The notes below the pieces were generated by a model, which had not been told where the DNA came from, searched no databases, and saw only the letters and a list, made by a program, of their open reading frames with translations. Positions 52,696-63,684 of a stretch of 64,000 nucleotides of DNA are shown here, one piece after another. The stretch's first letter is position 1. Every line of letters begins with the position of its first letter. This stretch comes from Apodospora peruviana (lineage: Eukaryota > Ascomycota > Sordariomycetes > Sordariales > Lasiosphaeriaceae). Both the position numbers and the translations under genes were made by a program. Location of the stretch: NCBI GenBank assembly GCA_033439685.1, contig JAUEDM010000010.1:248001-312000 (forward strand), in the 5' to 3' direction.

Positions 52696-55136
52696 TCATC
52701 GCCTTCTTCCTCCCTTCTCCACAATCTCCTCAACTTCATCCTCGTCCTCCTCAAAAACACCCTTCTCAAGAAACACCTTCAACATGGCCTGCGAGTAGCC
52801 AGAAACCATCGCAACACCCTCCATATCGGCAGTCAGGGGTTTCGGCGCAGTCGGGTCGCCATAACCAGTATACCCGGCCCGTCCGCCAGCAAGGTTCCAG
52901 AACGCCAGCTCAGGCATCTCATACCCAGAATCCGTAAACACCTTCTGCACCCTTTCATAGCTGCTCTTCCAGGCTGACTGTCCGCCGTGGCAAGCGTGAT
53001 CGAACTGCATGTCGCTAAACACAAAACCGCGTTTGACCATGGACTCTTGTGTCAGCTCGTTCTCGATGGCCATCGGCAGGATCAGGTCCTCAAACACGGC
53101 GGTGAAGTTCGTGGTCATGTTCCAGTTCGCCTGGCTCAATTCATGGTATTTCTCGTGAAGGGGCTTGTTGAGATCAATTTTCTCCACCGCCGGGGTTGCG
53201 CTGAACGTGATGAACGCGCCGTTGAAGGGGAGATTGGCGACTTCGGCAAGAAGAAGCGACAGACCGATCGAGCAGTCCATGGGAAACTGTGCCAACGACA
53301 AATTCAGGACTTTGAATACTGCCTGACACGTCGCAGACGGCGATGCTGGACTCCATGGTGCCGGAGTCTTTGATCCACTGCACGAGAGATTTCCACCGTC
53401 TATCGACTACTCGCTCGGTCAGTGCCCCCACGCGCGCCTGTGCCTCGGCACTCATGCACTTTCGCTTCTTCATTTTTCTGTTCACGTCGCATGATACACC
53501 CTGGCGCACCTTTTTGATGAGTTGTGCTGGAAGTAGTGTAGCGCCGCTGATGCCGGCGACGTCGGCTGCCACCTGGACGAGAAACTTGCCGAAATTCTGC
53601 GTATCCTTTGCCGCAAAGAGGGCGGAGTTAGCTGTTCATGGTGAGGGACGGCACCGCTCGTGCTTGATCTTGTTGAATGTCTTGGCTGTGATGTTTTGCT
53701 CCAAGATCTCGAGGTACTTGCGCAGGGCGGAAACGTCATTGCGGTAGGTTTCGCGGGCATAGCGGAGATAGATCTCGCGGCGGTCTTTGATGGTACCCCT
53801 GTCGGGAATCGCCAGCAAAGATTCGGGATACATGATTTCGGCGATGGAGGACACGATGAAGGTGTGCTTGTCGTGGAAACGAGCCGTGCTCGGAGCCCGT
53901 TTGGCACAAAGAGGGACATTTCTCTTTGTCTTTGTATCTTCACTCCGGAGCAAGGCCAGGTCGGCCGTCAGCTGGGCAGCGAAAAAGTCAGGCTACGCTC
54001 AGGTGCAGCGCTTGGTGGACAGGCTTGTTGCCGTAGTTGCTGATGGCTTGTGAGTGACGGTTGTCGCGTGCGGTCTGGCGAGGAGCCTTGGCCATGCTCG
54101 GCTTGTAGCGCTCCTTTGAAGCCTTGTCCAACTCGCGGAAACCCACGGCCAAGTCTAGCATTTCCGGCTTATCCTCTTTGGTCTTCTCGTTGTCGACGGT
54201 GTTGAGGATGTCCTTGGGTCGGCAAGGACACTGGGCCTATCGTTGGCATACAAGGCGAGGATGTTGAGCAGATCTTTCCAGTAGCCATGAGCGATACCGT
54301 TGCGAACATCGAACCGAGAGGGGTCGTCGTCGTCCTTTTCGGCCTCGACGATGACCATGTCGTCCAAGTCCGCGTCCTTCTTCTCAACCTTCTTCTGGAT
54401 GATAGGGCGACTGAGCCACTGGAGGTTGGTGACCAGGGTGAGCGGGTGGTATGTGGCAAGTCAGCCTGCGCCTCGATAGAAAGTCGTACGGGAGCTCTTG
54501 CCGAGATGGATGGAGCGGGCATTGAAGATGATTTTGAGCGTCGTGAGGGGATCATCGGTCCATGCGGCGTTGAGCAGCTCACGCAGGCGGGTGCCTGAGA
54601 CGACGTCCTCGAGCTCGGTGGAAAGGTCGCCTAGAGGATTCTTGGTCGATCGGAAAGTAATATCCCTATTCTCGGTGAGCATCTTGTGCTCCATGTCCAC
54701 TTCTTCGGCGGGCAGAGAGGCGGTGGGGACGTGGTTGGAGGTCAACAAGGCATCCATAAATCTTGTCTTTGCTTGGTATATCCAGGCCGCTGTCGCAGTC
54801 AATGGAGCAGTCGCTGGAGTCACTGCTCATGCCCAACCGATTATTTCTTTCTGAATATTGAGAATTCAGCATCTCGCGCGTCTTTGTCGGCATCGGTTGC
54901 GGGAGTAGTCTTGCTGGGCTCAGCCAGATCTGCATTCATTTCGCGGGCAGTCTCGGTGAGTGTCTCCAACATAGCCTGCTCCATCAAGCCGTCCTCATGG
55001 GATTTTTGGATAGTCTGGAGGAGATCAGTGAGGTAGGCGTCAAAGGCGTCAAAGGCATGGTGAGCGCCTCCGACTTGGGCCAAAAGACGGGGCATTTGGC
55101 CTTGAAGAACCAAGCCTCGTCGTTGCCGGTGGCCAT
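52696..55136 (-). pseudogene. DUF2828 (VWA-like) protein gene with multiple frame breaks
   Basis: The ATG at 55136 (MATGNDEAWFFKAKCP) is followed by coding patches in the order expected for DUF2828 proteins. These are LEDVVSGTRLRELLNAAW and FNARSIHLGKSSRTTFYRGAG, the acidic DLDDMVIVEAEKDDDD, FRELDKASKERYKPSMAKAP, RFHDKHTFIVSSIAEIMYPE, LFAAKDTQNFGKFLVQV, and a VWA/MIDAS-like SSIAVCDVSGSIQS. The end has CSIGLSLLLAEV, FVFSDMQFDHAC and FWNLAGGRAGYTGYGDP, stopping at 52696. Frame changes occur near 55070, 54840, 54460, 54005, 53640 and 53300, and a TGA lies at 53636-53638. Intron signals do not explain most of them. Intact relatives are cytosolic proteins of unknown function with a Ro/TROVE-like VWA fold. 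Confidence 0.75.
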
Positions 55137-55156
55137 TTTTTTTTTTTTTTTTTTTT
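55136..55156 (-). repeat. Poly-A tract abutting the DUF2828 start codon
   Basis: On the minus strand 20 A residues run directly into the A of ATG. This is an extreme leader, prone to length change and sequencing error. Confidence 0.85.
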
Positions 55157-55752
55157 CCTTCTCGTCTGGTGGTGTTCCTTGGGAGTTGCGTTGGTTGATT
55201 GCCGTTTTTGTCAGAAATAAATACCAGAGGGCGAAGAATGAAAGTGTGTGAAATGGAAGGAGGGTGACTGCTTTTTATTGCAGCCTCGAAGGTTTGACTT
55301 TGTGGGCAAAAGCATGCTGGACGACACCAGGCGCACAATCCGGCCAATCAGTCAGCCCCGCTTTAAGCGACTGCCAACTCCGTCCGCATGTGCTTGTTGA
55401 GGACGAAGTGAGGACGCATTCAAGTAAGTTCAGATGGAAAGACAGTGCACTAGACAAGATCGGGAACCAAATTGAAAGTGGTGTGGCCATTGTGAAGACG
55501 ATAGACTCGGGTTGTCGCTCAACTCTCAACTATGCTGGAAACCCCGATGCGTAATCCTCCGTTTGTGCTTTTCTGTCAGATAAGGGAAGGCCTTCGAGGA
55601 ACCTAAGGCGTGAGTCACACACTGCGTCTTTCGGTCTGATTTGTGACTTTTAGCTCCAGACCAAGGTTTCATTTGTCGAAAGTTAGCTTGGGATCAATGA
55701 CGGGGAATGACCAAGCCGGATCGACTTTCGCACTTACTTGGGAAGCCGAGGA
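55157..55752. other. Spacer between MFS 3' end and DUF2828 start
   Basis: No supported gene. Confidence 0.35.
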
Positions 55753-57830
55753 TTATAGATCCTCCTCTTGTCGTTGTCTTATCTCTCGATCATCCGGTAT
55801 GAGGGTCTGATGTTCTGTGGAGTTACCATCGCCCTCTTGGTTGTCATGCAGTTTGTCGAGCAACTTGCTTCCGTCCGGTGGGAAGGAAGAAAACAGCAAG
55901 ACACCAACGGCAAGGAGCGCAATAGCCTGCACACCAGGATCAGTCAAGATTTCATCCCATTGTATCATCAACTCGTAGACTTACGGCATTGCAAAAGAAA
56001 GTGAGATGTGGCTTCCCCAGCGTCGCGAATGCCGCAAACACGAAACCGAAAAGACCCTGGGTTGCAAGCCTGCCGATATTCTCCACCAGAGTCAAGGCAT
56101 TCAAGGCGTCGGCTCGTTGCGACGATGAGCACATCTCCGTGATCACTCCCTTGGCTGCTGGGGCAGTACCTGACCCCAATGGTAGGGCAAAAGCCGCTAG
56201 TCATAATGTTAGTCGTTGAAGCAGCTGGGAATCAGAAAGTCCGTCGTACCAAGATATATATGCCACTTCTCCGTCGCAAAGGCAGCGCACATGGTGAGCG
56301 CTCCATCGACAATCAAGCTCCACCGGAGAAAGAACAGATCGAACTGAGTGTCTTCGTTCTTTTCCACCACCTTGGATATTATCGGCTCTTCCTCCGCCTG
56401 GGTGCCCATAGGGGCCTCGAGCTGTTCGGGGTGCGTCGGGTAATCCTCCGCCTCTTGTTCACCAAGCGGTTTGTTCGCACGATTGCTTGTCTGGTTTGGA
56501 TATCGGCGAAGGTACCACTTCCGACCGCCCCCGATGATGCGAGGGAAACCGAAAAGCAAAAACATGGCGCGCATCAACGCGAATTCCGACATCAGGAAGC
56601 CGTTATTGCCTTGGTTGAAGTGGAAGACTGTGGTAGCGTACAGTTGGATCAGGAGTGGTGCATAATCGGTAGCAAGCTGGTGGTGATCAAAGGTTAGCGA
56701 CTAGCATTTTATCTGCATTGGTTCCGCGCCACTTACCACTCCGATAAACACACCCAAGCACAAAAACAAGACGCCATAGTGCTTTCTGGTCATGCCGCTG
56801 CGGAGACGAATGATCTGCGGCGAAAGGACTTTCAGAGGCGCAAAGAACCCTGCGATCCCCTTTACCTGCGGTTTTTGGCCGCCGGACATCGATTCGGGCG
56901 AGATATACGGCAAGGTGAGCTGGGCATACACGACCGAGATGAGAAACGAACAGAACGCAACTTCAAAGGGTCGTCGGATTCCCCATTTATCGCCAATCAT
57001 GCCGCCAGCTGGTGATTTGGTCGCGACCGTTCGTCAGCATCCCCACACACAAAAAGGGGGTTCGTCTTGATAATGGGTTGGTGAACTCACTAAGATATCC
57101 GACTCCTTGGCCTAGCATCAGACACCCCTGAAGCATCCCAAACACAGCCGTTCGCCTTGCGGGTGTGACGACCTCGCCAACAATAATATTGATCACAAGG
57201 ATATATCCCACCGGCCCACCAATGATGGTAATGAACTGCGTGCACTGAAAGATGATGATACCCGCCCTGCCACCGGCTAGCACGCCCAGGATCTGCGTCG
57301 CGACGCGGATGGCCGGGATAAAGGTCTGCAGGATGAGAGTCAGGCGAGGGCCGACCTTCTTGATCACCCACCCCGTCACGAAGAGATTGAGCGTGCCGCA
57401 AAATGTTGTCGACATGGCAAGCAGTGCGAAGTCTTCGGCGGTCCCCGCGGCAATCTCCTTGTGGTTGCACCGTTCGGCGACTGGTCCGCTGAAGGGTGGG
57501 TGTCTGGTGTAGTAATCGTCGCATTCCATGAGGTAGAAAACGTAAAATATTCTGTGATGGGGGTTAGTTGTGAGTTGGAATCGGGGCGACAAGGTGAAGA
57601 GTGAAAGTGAGAACATACGGTACTTGTGTGAAACTGAACGATAGCGTGATGAGAAACCCAGCAAGGAGGATGCGATTCTCAATGCCAATTGCCTCTAGTA
57701 TCCTGGAGAAGATCCTTTTGGTGTTCTGCGCCTCGGTCTGGTCGACGTCATTAATGCCGCCGGTGCCGCTTCCGGTCCCATTGGCGCCAGCGCCTTCGGC
57801 GAGGAGCGGAGTATTCTCATCAGCAGCCAT
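55753..57830 (-). CDS. MFS transporter with a long acidic central loop
   Basis: Six exons (57830-57619, 57551-57091, 57008-56737, 56676-56250, 56196-55985, 55926-55753) with introns of 67, 82, 60, 53 and 58 nt encode 585 residues, all in frame. The N-terminus is MAADENTPLLAEGAGA, typical of vacuolar-type MFS proteins. TM helices include LLAGFLITLSFSFTQVP and FITIIGGPVGYILVINIIVG, the loop motif is GGMIGDKWGIRRPFE, and an Asp/Glu-rich loop (EQEAEDYPTHPEQLEAP) follows. The C-terminal half has ADALNALTLVENIGRLATQG. The layout is that of proton-coupled-folate/DHA1-like fungal permeases. The substrate is not inferable. Confidence 0.88.
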
Positions 57831-58568
57831 TGTGCCTGGAGATCGAACGGGGAGGGAGCGGAGTGGAGGTTCAAAATTCAATGCCAAAGTCGGGAGAAAA
57901 TTGTCGAAGTCCGGGCGCGAGATATGGAAGTAGTGCGGGAAGAAGTGGGTCCGGAGTCGCGACTCGCTCCCGAGCGGTGGGCCGATACAGGAGGACGGTA
58001 ATCCGAAATCTGTACAGAATAATTCGAGCTTCTGTTTTGAGGATAGCTCGGAACTGGTGATCAGCAACGTAAGTCTACGCCAAATGCAGTGCAGCGAAGG
58101 GGTAAGTTGGCGGACATAATGGAATTATCTACACTCGGATGATTATATTGCATTATCAGGCCCGGGCATTCCGTATCTGTACCGCGGTGCATGTTGGGGG
58201 CTTAAGGGTAGTGTAGCATTGCCCGAGAGATAAGATAGCACGGAAATTTGCAGGGCAGCCAGAATGAACGGGTGCGACTTTTGCCCGTCGCCCGTTGGGC
58301 ACATTGCCAGTGCCCGGCTTCCATTGGTATGCTATGCATGTCGATAAAAAATGACGTGATGAACGAGCGGTGTGTTTGGAACGGGAGAGCCCGGCGGGGC
58401 ACAAAAGTGCAATGCTTATTTCCTTGTAGGTACGTGGTAGGTAAACATTCCACAATTCCTGAGACGACAAAGTGCAATAAGGACAAAGTGCAATACGAAA
58501 TTTACGCTGTCTCTCATATCTTCAGGTTTGCTCCATGACAAAATGACTTCCAACCTACAGGTAGGTAA
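57831..58568. other. Intergenic region, no gene seen
   Basis: Contains the MFS promoter and the 3' flank of the oxidoreductase gene. No supported ORF. Confidence 0.35.
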
Positions 58569-59660
58569 TTAGTCCATCGTCACCACCAACTTCTCCCCGC
58601 TCACCCCGTGGCGCATCAACTCCAACCCCTTTTCCAGCCCCTGAAAACCGCGACCAACAATCCGCACAGGAAGCGGTAACTTGTATTTGCCTTCCTCCAG
58701 TAGCCTCTCCAATGCCCAGAGCACATCCCTAGCCCCTGACAACTGCGGCAAATCTCGAACCCTAAACAAAGTCGACTCTACCCCGTCAGGAACCTCAGTC
58801 TCTGCATCCCCAGTCCACACCTGCGCATATCTCTTGGCGCTAGCAGAGTCAAACGCGTCAAATATGTCTTTCTGAGTGCGACCAGCCCCAACAACATCAA
58901 TAATTGCATCAACCCCACGCGAACACGGCGTCGCCTGCCTGACATCGCTGACCAGCGATGACGAGCTCCGATCAAAGGCGGCATCGACACCAAGTGTGTC
59001 AACGAGATGGCCGTGATGCGTTGGGGAACTGGTCGCCAAGATGAGGCAGGTTGGAAGAGCGAGGCGAAGAAGCTGGATCGCGGATGCGCCGACCGCGGAA
59101 CTACCGCCGAGAACTAGCACCGAGGAGGGTTTGAGACCAAAGGTTGGCCCGTCTTTGATGAACGGTATTGGCATCTTTATGCCGATTCCCAGTGATAGTA
59201 ACGCTGTGAGGTAACACACACTAAATATACACAGAACAGCGGTAGCATTTGGAAAGAAGTTGGAGGTGACTGGTGAGAGGAGAACGTACGGCAAACTCGC
59301 GGCGTCCTCAAAGGACCATGTCGCCGGTTTCTTGGCAACCATCGACTCGTGCACCACGGCAAAGTCTTGGAAGGAACCACCTTCGGGAGCAGGGAACTGT
59401 GCAAAGACTTCGTCGCCGACGCTGAATCTTGTTACACCGGTTCCGACAGCCTCGACGACACCCGCGCCATCCAGGCCTGCGACAACGGGTCCGGAACTTG
59501 TGACTCGATGTCCGTGGTCAATCATTTTGCAGTCGGCGGGGTTTATGGCGATTGCTTTCAGTCGAATTAGGACATCTGTCGGGCTGGTCGTTATTGGTAT
59601 TGCTGTCGCTGTGGGGGTTAGAGCGCTGCCCTTTTCCGCGACGATGTACTGCGTGTTCAT
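58569..59660 (-). CDS. Zinc-independent medium-chain dehydrogenase (quinone/trans-enoyl reductase type)
   Basis: From the ATG at 59660 the frame is open for 363 codons. GroES-like N-terminal half: LKAIAINPADCKMIDHG, VVAGLDGAGVVEAVGTGV and FSVGDEVFAQ. Rossmann half: SSVLVLGGSSAVGASAIQLL, then VDAIIDVVGAG. No zinc-ligand cysteines are present. This matches fungal trans-enoyl reductases and quinone oxidoreductases. The stretch between LPYV and MPIPF (about 59285-59170) is hydrophobic and unlike the family, and probably contains an in-frame intron (for example GTTCTC...TAAAG, 111 nt). The mature protein may thus be about 326 residues. No polyketide synthase lies in the window, so partnership with one is not supported. 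Confidence 0.8.
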   Translation of the reverse strand: MNTQYIVAEKGSALTPTATAIPITTSPTDVLIRLKAIAINPADCKMIDHGHRVTSSGPVVAGLDGAGVVEAVGTGVTRFSVGDEVFAQFPAPEGGSFQDFAVVHESMVAKKPATWSFEDAASLPYVLLSPVTSNFFPNATAVLCIFSVCYLTALLSLGIGIKMPIPFIKDGPTFGLKPSSVLVLGGSSAVGASAIQLLRLALPTCLILATSSPTHHGHLVDTLGVDAAFDRSSSSLVSDVRQATPCSRGVDAIIDVVGAGRTQKDIFDAFDSASAKRYAQVWTGDAETEVPDGVESTLFRVRDLPQLSGARDVLWALERLLEEGKYKLPLPVRIVGRGFQGLEKGLELMRHGVSGEKLVVTMD

Positions 59661-60146
59661 GATTATCGAGAACTGTTGTTCACTGCTGATGATACATCTT
59701 TCGGTCAGAAGCATCACAGGTTTAGGTTCAGGGATAGCTTTACCAGTGTGTAATTTCTCCTTGGAGCAGAATGTATGAGACAGAACTAAAGTGCGGAGGA
59801 GTTGCCAATATCCGCCGGCCGAAGTGGGTTATGAAATGCGGAACACATCAATTTGCGGCACGGCCAGGCAGGAAAGAGACCAGTCCGGTTTATATAGCTC
59901 TTGGCGGACTTTATTGTCGGATTTAAGACCTTGGGAAGGTGGTGGTGCGGCGGACCAATGGCCCCCAAAACGGCGACGATCATCTCAGATATGAGACGGT
60001 GAAATCTTGTAATGGGGATATAATACGTGCCTACGACACACCTCATAGCATAACGCTCACCGTGAGATTTGCAGTCTGAATACGACGAGGCTCCATTGTG
60101 TACCCTATCCACCCCAAAGACAACTATCGACTGTGAAACATCCTCG
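59661..60146. other. Spacer, no gene seen
   Basis: Holds the oxidoreductase promoter and the 3' flank of the next transporter. Confidence 0.35.
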
Positions 60147-62123
60147 TTAATACATATATCGGAACGTAACAGCTCTATCCCCCTTCTCCGAGAGCTCCTC
60201 GTGTGTGTAATTACTCAAGACGCCTTCCTTCATCCTTCTCTCCCGCTTATTGTTGATCATCTTGTAGCTTCCCAGCAAAATGAACGCCGCAATGATGCCT
60301 GCGCTGATGAAGCCGAGCTCCAGAGCATGACCGAGTATATAGCGAGGACCGTCCTTTTGTCGATAAAAGTTCGACGCCATAGCCTGGTTTTTGTTAGTAA
60401 ACAGCCTCCCTTCTCTCCCTGTTTGGAACATGAAGACTTACACCACCAAGGTTCCCAACACCAATTTGGATTGCCATGCCGGCACTTCGCTTGTACGACC
60501 CGGACAAATTGTTGGACAGCCACGTGATAACGCCGGGAAAGGCCGGGTAGATGGCGCAAGCGGCAATAAAGACGCCGCCGTAGACGACGCGGGGGTTTTC
60601 TGTAGAGATGCACCTATTTGCCAATGTTAGTAGACGTGTAACAGAGACTGGCTTTAGGTATTGAACCTACATTGAGAACCCAACGATCATCAAGAACAGG
60701 AACCCGATGACGAACGGGCTTCGCTTCCCGACCTTGTCCGAGATGTAAGCGATCACGACAGCCAATATCGCAGCCGTGATGTAAATCGGCACGGTCATCA
60801 GCTGCGCCTTGCTAGACTCATAGCCCAGGTTCTTGATGATGGTCGGCAGGAACAGACTGATGCCATAGAGAGGGCAGACGATCTGGTAAGTGTCAGCAAC
60901 TTTTTCATCAAAACTGAACGGCTCACAAATGTGGACTTACACCCCAGTACACAAAAATGTTGACCCAGATCTGCCAGTCCCGAAACGCCTGCCACACATA
61001 TTGCCACTTGAACTCCTCAGCCTGCGCAACGCGCGGCCGTGCGGCGGCGACGGGACTCCCTTCCTCCTCCGCCGAGCTAACCTTCTGCTGTGTTTGTCCC
61101 TGGTATTTAAGTCTGAACACCACAAACGCGCGCTCTTCTTCAGTCAAAAACCCAGCCGTCTCGGGAAAATCGTACAGACAGAAAAACGCAAGGCAAGCAA
61201 CCAGCACCGTGGCGATGCCCTCAAGTATAAAGATCCACCGCCAGCCCTCCAGGTTGCCGACCCCGTCCATCTTGCTGATGCCAAAGGCCAAGAGCCCGCT
61301 GAACGCGCCCGCCACGGACGCGGCGCTGAAGAAGAGGGCCTGGCGGAACTGGATCTCGTCGCGCGTGTACCACATCGTCAGGTAGTACTACACTGTATCA
61401 GTCGGACTCATGTCTTTGTTGGGAGGGGGAGAGAACGTACAGCAACACCAGGAAACAGACCGGCCTCCGCCACGCCGAGAAAAATGCGCGCCGTCAGCAG
61501 GCCCGTGAAGCTTTGCACTATGCCCATGAGGGTCATGACCACGCCCCAGGCCACCATGATGGCTGGCAGCCAGCGGCTCGGCGTTAATTTTTTGAGTAAA
61601 AGGTTGCTGGGGACTTCGAAGGCCGCGTAGGTGAAGAAGAAGCCTGTCAAGCACCAGTTGTACTGATCTGGTGTCATGGCGAGGTCTTCTTGTAGCCCTT
61701 CGATCTTGGCGTTGCCTATGTTGCCTCCTGTTTGTCACCATCGTCAGTTTTCGGTGTGTATATCGGATCATGCCTGGTTGGAGACGCACGGTCGAGAAAC
61801 GATAGAAGGTAGAGCAGCGCGAGCATGGGAATGAGACGGATGTCCATCTACAGGAGGATGCAAATGTTAGTTGGTGGTCCTATATCCGTAGGTATTTTCG
61901 AGTATAGGCAAATTTTGGTGGTAAATACCTTGCGCAAGATCCTCTTGTGATCCAGATGGGCAAACGATTCGGGGCCATGGGAGGTCGCGAACGCGTCGAT
62001 TTCTTCCTTCGTAGCATGGGGATGAAGACGAGCACTGGCGGCGGCATTTTCTTCCTGCGTCACAGCAGGCTTATCCACGGCCGAGGCTGACATCTTTTCT
62101 GTTGGTGATTTCGAAGAATCCAT
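60147..62123 (-). CDS. MFS transporter, allantoate permease/ACS family (Dal5-like)
   Basis: Seven exons (62123-61929, 61847-61790, 61727-61441, 61387-60941, 60882-60671, 60613-60442, 60383-60147) are joined by introns of 81, 62, 53, 58, 57 and 58 nt, giving 535 residues. Branch points CTAAC/CTGAC are visible. ACS hallmarks are FLDRGNIGNAKIEGL after TM1, FFFTYAAFEVPSNLLLKKL, RIFLGVAEAGLFPGVAYY, the long loop with DFPETAGFLTEEERAFV, and WLSNNLSGSYKRSAGMAIQI. Members take up organic anions such as allantoate, ureidosuccinate, nicotinate or other carboxylates by proton symport at the plasma membrane. No lesion is seen. Confidence 0.92.
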
Positions 62124-63684
62124 TCAAGGGGCTTGTAGACACTTGAGCTCGAATATGTGTGTGCAAGTTGACTCGGCGAGACTGGGACATAGTTCTTTAA
62201 TACCAGCTATATACAGTTATGGCAGAAGATCCTTTCCGTCCTTGTGATCATAAAGCGTCTTCTCTGCATGTCCAATGCCGGACCCCTCCTTCAGTCTTGC
62301 AACCTTTCTCCATCGTGATCGTCATCATACCTCCTTATTCGGGTCTAAACTTCCCCGCGATACCCTAATTCCCGGTTCTGTTGACGGGCGGGAAACTGCG
62401 GGGATGTCGTCAGTGGCTTCAAAGTCTTGGCGAGGGGACTCTGGGGTAATGATGTTCCCCAAGTCTAGTTTTTTAGCGGCCAAGCCGAGGTATTGTCAGT
62501 TGCCGTGTGGGACAAAGGATTTATTGGCGAGCACTTCGCGTTCATGCACCCCGAGACGCGATGCAGTGCAACACCGGAGTCTCGATCGGATGTAACTACA
62601 GGTAAAACAAACCTCCTTGACAATGAACTATGTCTTGAATGAATTCTGAGTGCGCTGAATCTGGTTACAGATCATCGTGAAATGGACCCGCCAAATGCAG
62701 GTTCTTATCCCAAAATAAGTAGTTCGTTATCGCCGCAGCATCGTAGTCTCATACGAGCAGTAGTCGAAGCCGTTGTAAGAACTCTGGAAATAGTCAGCGC
62801 ACGGGAACTCAGCCCACATCCCGGGGATGACAGCATGGAGTGAATGATGTCAGTTCAGCACTACAGACAAGCACAGGTGTGTGATGCATGCCGGAAACTT
62901 TCCGTCTTTGATGACCCAGTACAGCCACAGGTGTGGTGGTGCTTACAAAGTCTAAACCTTCTTGCTACAGTGGCTTTGCAAGATGAATGGAATGGTTGCA
63001 TTCCTCCTGATTTGCCAACCGGGTTTTGGGAGTCACCGACTGGCTGGTTATCCCCCAGACATGCACCAACGGTTTCTTTTCGGTTTACAAGCGAGACTTA
63101 TTGGATTTTAACACTGTCCCGAACGCCATCGCGTACAGAGATTACAGTGGCTGCCTGAGACATCTGCACGTTGGGCATAGTCTGGCTCAGCTGTGTTGCA
63201 TGGGCTGACGCTGTGCAGATTTTAGCACAGTGGCACAGGGGGTCGTGATTTGTCCAAGACCGGGGTCTGCCCCCGTGGAGGAATGTAAGAATCCTGTCAG
63301 CAGTGCTCTATCAGACCAATGGCGAGGGTCTGGAAGAGGCGAGAAGCCAAGCCATCAGATTGCGGCGTTTGCCACGTCGACGATGCCCTTGTCCCATCCG
63401 TGATTACTCTTCGAACTTAAAGGGACATATCCTTGGGATGAACTTGGCCGAGTAGTCGCATCAGGATCAGAGACCGTCGAACCGCGAAATGCATCAACCC
63501 GAACCAGGACCATATGTAAATGTTTGTATGGATACAGAGTCCGAGATTCAACTGCTCGCATCGGTGAGGGATATAACGAAGGGATATAGCGACGCAATTT
63601 GCGGTTCCTCCCCTATCACGCGACCAAGCGCCCAATATCCAGGAACTCTCTCGATCCAGTTCCAGGGGGAGACACCAAAACACA
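62124..63684. other. Divergent promoter region of transporter and flavin monooxygenase
   Basis: About 1.6 kb between divergent genes. Short ORFs lack support. A CGG-N9-CCG palindrome lies at 63261-63275. Confidence 0.35.
63261..63275. promoter_or_regulatory. CGG(N9)CCG palindrome, candidate Zn2Cys6 factor site
   Basis: CGGGGTCTGCCCCCG is an inverted repeat whose ends match the CGG/CCG half-sites bound by Gal4-type fungal regulators. It lies about 410 bp upstream of the flavin monooxygenase start. Confidence 0.3.
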
